Shown here: piece by piece, positions 62,096 to 64,000 of the stretch
Numbering within the stretch: the first letter of the stretch is position 1
Layout: the number at the start of each line of letters is the position of its first letter
DNA from: Holophagales bacterium
GTDB lineage: Bacteria; Acidobacteriota; Thermoanaerobaculia; UBA5066
DNA length: 64,000 bases
NCBI GenBank assembly: GCA_016719485.1
Contig: JADJZB010000029.1
Span: forward strand, 298,892-362,891
Direction: 5' to 3'
Made by a program: the position numbers and the translations under genes
The notes under the pieces: generated by a model
The model's database searches: none
Told to the model about the DNA's origin: nothing
Seen by the model: only the letters and a program-made list of their open reading frames with translations

Positions 62096-62728
62096 ATGAC
62101 CGCTCCAACCCGCCAGAACGCCTGGGCCCTCCTGACGGAATTCACCGCTTCGCAGGCGCTTCGCCGCCACGCCCTCGCCGTGGAGGCCTCCATGCGCCAC
62201 CTCGCCCGCGCGTCCGGCGCGACGGACGAGGCGGAGGTGGAGCGCTGGGGTCTCGTCGGCCTCCTCCACGACTTCGACTACGAGAGGTACCCCACCGAGG
62301 CGGACCACGTCTTCCGCGGCATGGAGATCCTCCGCGAGCGCGCCTGGCCGGAGGACCTGATCAAGGCCATCGGCGGCCACGCCTTCTACACGGGCATTCC
62401 GCGCGAGACGCCGATGGAGAAGGCGATCCTGGCGACCGACGAGCTGACGGGCTTCGTCGGGGCCTGCGCCCTGATCCGCCCGTCGAAGAGGATTTCGGAG
62501 GTTCCGGTCGAGTCGGTCCTGAAGAGACTGAAAGAAAAGGCCTTCGCCCAGAAGGTCGACCGCGAGTACGTGAGGCGGGGCGCGGAAGAGTGGGGCCTGC
62601 CCTTGCCGGAGCTCGTCGGCCTGGTCCTCGCTTCGCAGGTGCCGATCGCCGCTGCCCTCGGACTCGATGGCGCCCCGGCCGCCGACCTGCCCGACGTGCC
62701 CTGCCCGCCCGCACCGCCCGCACCCTGA
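62096..62728 (+). CDS. HD-domain phosphohydrolase
   Basis: The protein has 210 residues. The HD metal site is built by LRRHALAVEASMRHLA, LVGLLHDFDYERYPTEADHV and GGHAFYTG, as in HDIG proteins related to tRNA-nucleotidyltransferase-type phosphohydrolases. ATDELTGFVGACALIRPSK is the conserved last part. Substrate unknown. It diverges from glnA and the amidohydrolase follows about 90 bases later. Confidence 0.9.
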   Translation: MTAPTRQNAWALLTEFTASQALRRHALAVEASMRHLARASGATDEAEVERWGLVGLLHDFDYERYPTEADHVFRGMEILRERAWPEDLIKAIGGHAFYTGIPRETPMEKAILATDELTGFVGACALIRPSKRISEVPVESVLKRLKEKAFAQKVDREYVRRGAEEWGLPLPELVGLVLASQVPIAAALGLDGAPAADLPDVPCPPAPPAP

Positions 62729-62819
62729 CGCCCTGCGGCCCGGGGTCCGGCCCCGGGCGTGCGCCTCCCGGCCCTCTCCCGTCTCGACGCGCGGGGCTCG
62801 CGGGCCGATACTCCGCCAG

Positions 62820-64000
62820 ATGCGCGCCCTACTCATCGAGAACGCCCTCGTCGCCGGGATGCGCTCGGCCGACGACCTCCACCCTGCCGGCGCCGTCTGG
62901 GCCGTGGACGGGGTCATCCGCGCCCTCGGCTCGCAGGCGCGGGCCGCCGCCGCGGCCGCCGGCGCACGTGGCGAGCCCGTCGAACGGGTCGACGCGGAGG
63001 GCCTCTGGCTCTTCCCGGGATTCGTCCAGACCCACATCCACCTCTGCCAGACGCTCCTTCGCAACGGCCCCGACGACCTCCCTCTCCTTCCGTGGCTGAA
63101 GACGCACGTCTGGCCCGGCGAGGCGGCCCACGACGAGGAGACGCTCTTCCTTTCCGCCCGACTCGGCCTCGCGGAGCTGGCGGCCGGAGGAACGACCGCG
63201 ATCCTCGACATGGGGACGGTGAGGCACACCGACGCCGTCTTCCGCGCGGCGGAGGCGTCGGGCCTCAGGGTCACGAGCGGGAACGCCCTCATGGACGACC
63301 CTTCGACGAGCCCTCCCTATCTCTTCGCAGAGACGGAGGAGGCGCTCGCCGAGGGGGAGCGGCTCTTCGCCCGCTGGCACGGCACCGCGGGCGGACGGCT
63401 CCGCTTCGCCTGGTGCCCGCGCTTCGCCGTCTCCTGCACGGACCGGATCCTCCGCGAGGCGGCGTCGAGGGCCCGCTCCCAGGGCGTCCTCGTCCACACG
63501 CACGCCTCCGAGAACCGCGACGAGATCGGCTCGTGAGGTCCCGGAGCGGCCGCGCGAACATCGAGCACCTGCGCGACCTCGGCATTGCGGGGCCCGCGAC
63601 GGTTCTCGCCCACGTGATCCACACGAACGAAGAGGAGCGGCGCCTCCTTGCGGACGACGGGACCGCCGTCGCCCACTGCCCCTCCTCGAACCTGAAGCTC
63701 GCCTCCGGAATCTGCCCCGTCCCCGACTACCTCGCCCGCGGGATCCGCGTCACGCTCGGCGCCGACGGCGCCCCGTGCAACGACCGGCTGGACCCCTTCT
63801 CGGAGATGCGGCACGCGGCTCTCCTTCAGAAGGTCGCCTCCGGTCCCGCGGCGCTGACCGCCTGGCAGGTCGCCCGGATGGCGACGGCCGAGGGGGCCGC
63901 GGCGCTCGGCCTCGGCGCCGTCTGCGGGACGATCGAGGTGGGAAAGCGGGCCGACGTCGTCCTCCTCGACCCCTCCGCCGGCTTCGCGCGGCCGATCTCC
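62820..64000 (+). CDS. Amidohydrolase (adenosine/MTA/SAH deaminase-like), frameshifted and cut by the window end
   Basis: The first frame starts MRALLIENALVAGMRSADDL and has THIHLCQTLLRNGPDD (metal HxH) and HASENRDEIGS, then a stop at 63536. The second frame continues RSGRANIEHLRDLGIAGPAT, LAHVIHTNEEERRLLADDG, HCPSSNLKLASG and LGADGAPCND, to the window end. Adding one base near 63528-63530 gives ENRDEI-x-LVRSRSGRAN. Members deaminate 5'-deoxyadenosine, methylthioadenosine, S-adenosylhomocysteine or guanine derivatives; which one is unclear. The C-terminus is missing. Confidence 0.88.

Overview
The window is high-GC bacterial chromosome, densely coded, with short intergenic gaps. Many start codons overlap the preceding stop (GTGA, ATGA or TTGA junctions), and alternative GTG/TTG starts are frequent. 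The mix of genes is compatible with an Acidobacteriota-like lineage: envelope and secreted proteins, a MoxR/BatABCD set, a HrcA/CIRCE-type groESL promoter and a complete small PTS. No rRNA or universal marker with a readable phylogenetic signature is present, so this placement is inference only. I see no phage genes, transposase, CRISPR array, tRNA or rRNA.

Layout. 1-8.3 kb: ligA (cut by the window edge, minus strand), an M1-type peptidase/membrane protein/MiaE-like operon, a thioredoxin-like [2Fe-2S] ferredoxin, two uncharacterised proteins (one coiled-coil) and an exported glutathione peroxidase. 8.3-15.7 kb: a very large PAS/GAF/HD-GYP sensor, an L-2-hydroxyglutarate-oxidase-like flavoprotein, and an MFS transporter coupled to an acyltransferase. 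15.7-19.6 kb: a three-gene molybdenum hydroxylase of the PaoABC type. 20-25 kb: a two-gene phosphotransferase system (an EIIA-HPr-EI fusion plus an EIIC with two EIIB domains) and a small SpoT/Mesh1-like HD hydrolase. 25.9-26.7 kb: a repeat-rich non-coding stretch with REP-like palindromes. 26.7-37.8 kb, minus strand: groESL with CIRCE, a sugar aminotransferase, a rhomboid protease, HU, then rsmB-fmt-ftsK-uppP-rsmA.

37.8-47.5 kb: thioredoxin, then a MoxR-DUF58-BatA-BatB/TPR-BatD operon and a GAF-GGDEF protein. 47.7-53 kb: lysine 6-aminotransferase, a GT51 glycosyltransferase, a Big2-domain lipoprotein, a MEMO/AmmB-family protein and glycogen synthase. 53-57.3 kb, minus strand: the pyrimidine operon pyrR-pyrB-pyrC, followed by a receiver-domain protein and an inositol-monophosphatase-like enzyme. 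57.4-64 kb: queA, an exported thioredoxin-like protein, an exported RNase A-like toxin with a translationally coupled immunity gene, glnA, an HD-domain protein and an amidohydrolase running off the end.

The two most notable points are both in the last 7 kb. The first is the toxin/immunity pair, which resembles a contact-dependent-inhibition RNase A module but has its own signal peptide and no large carrier protein. The second is four single-base frame disruptions (queA, the immunity gene, glnA, the amidohydrolase), each repaired exactly by adding or removing one base. Because conserved housekeeping genes are hit, sequence error near a contig end is the simplest explanation, but this should be checked before these genes are called broken.
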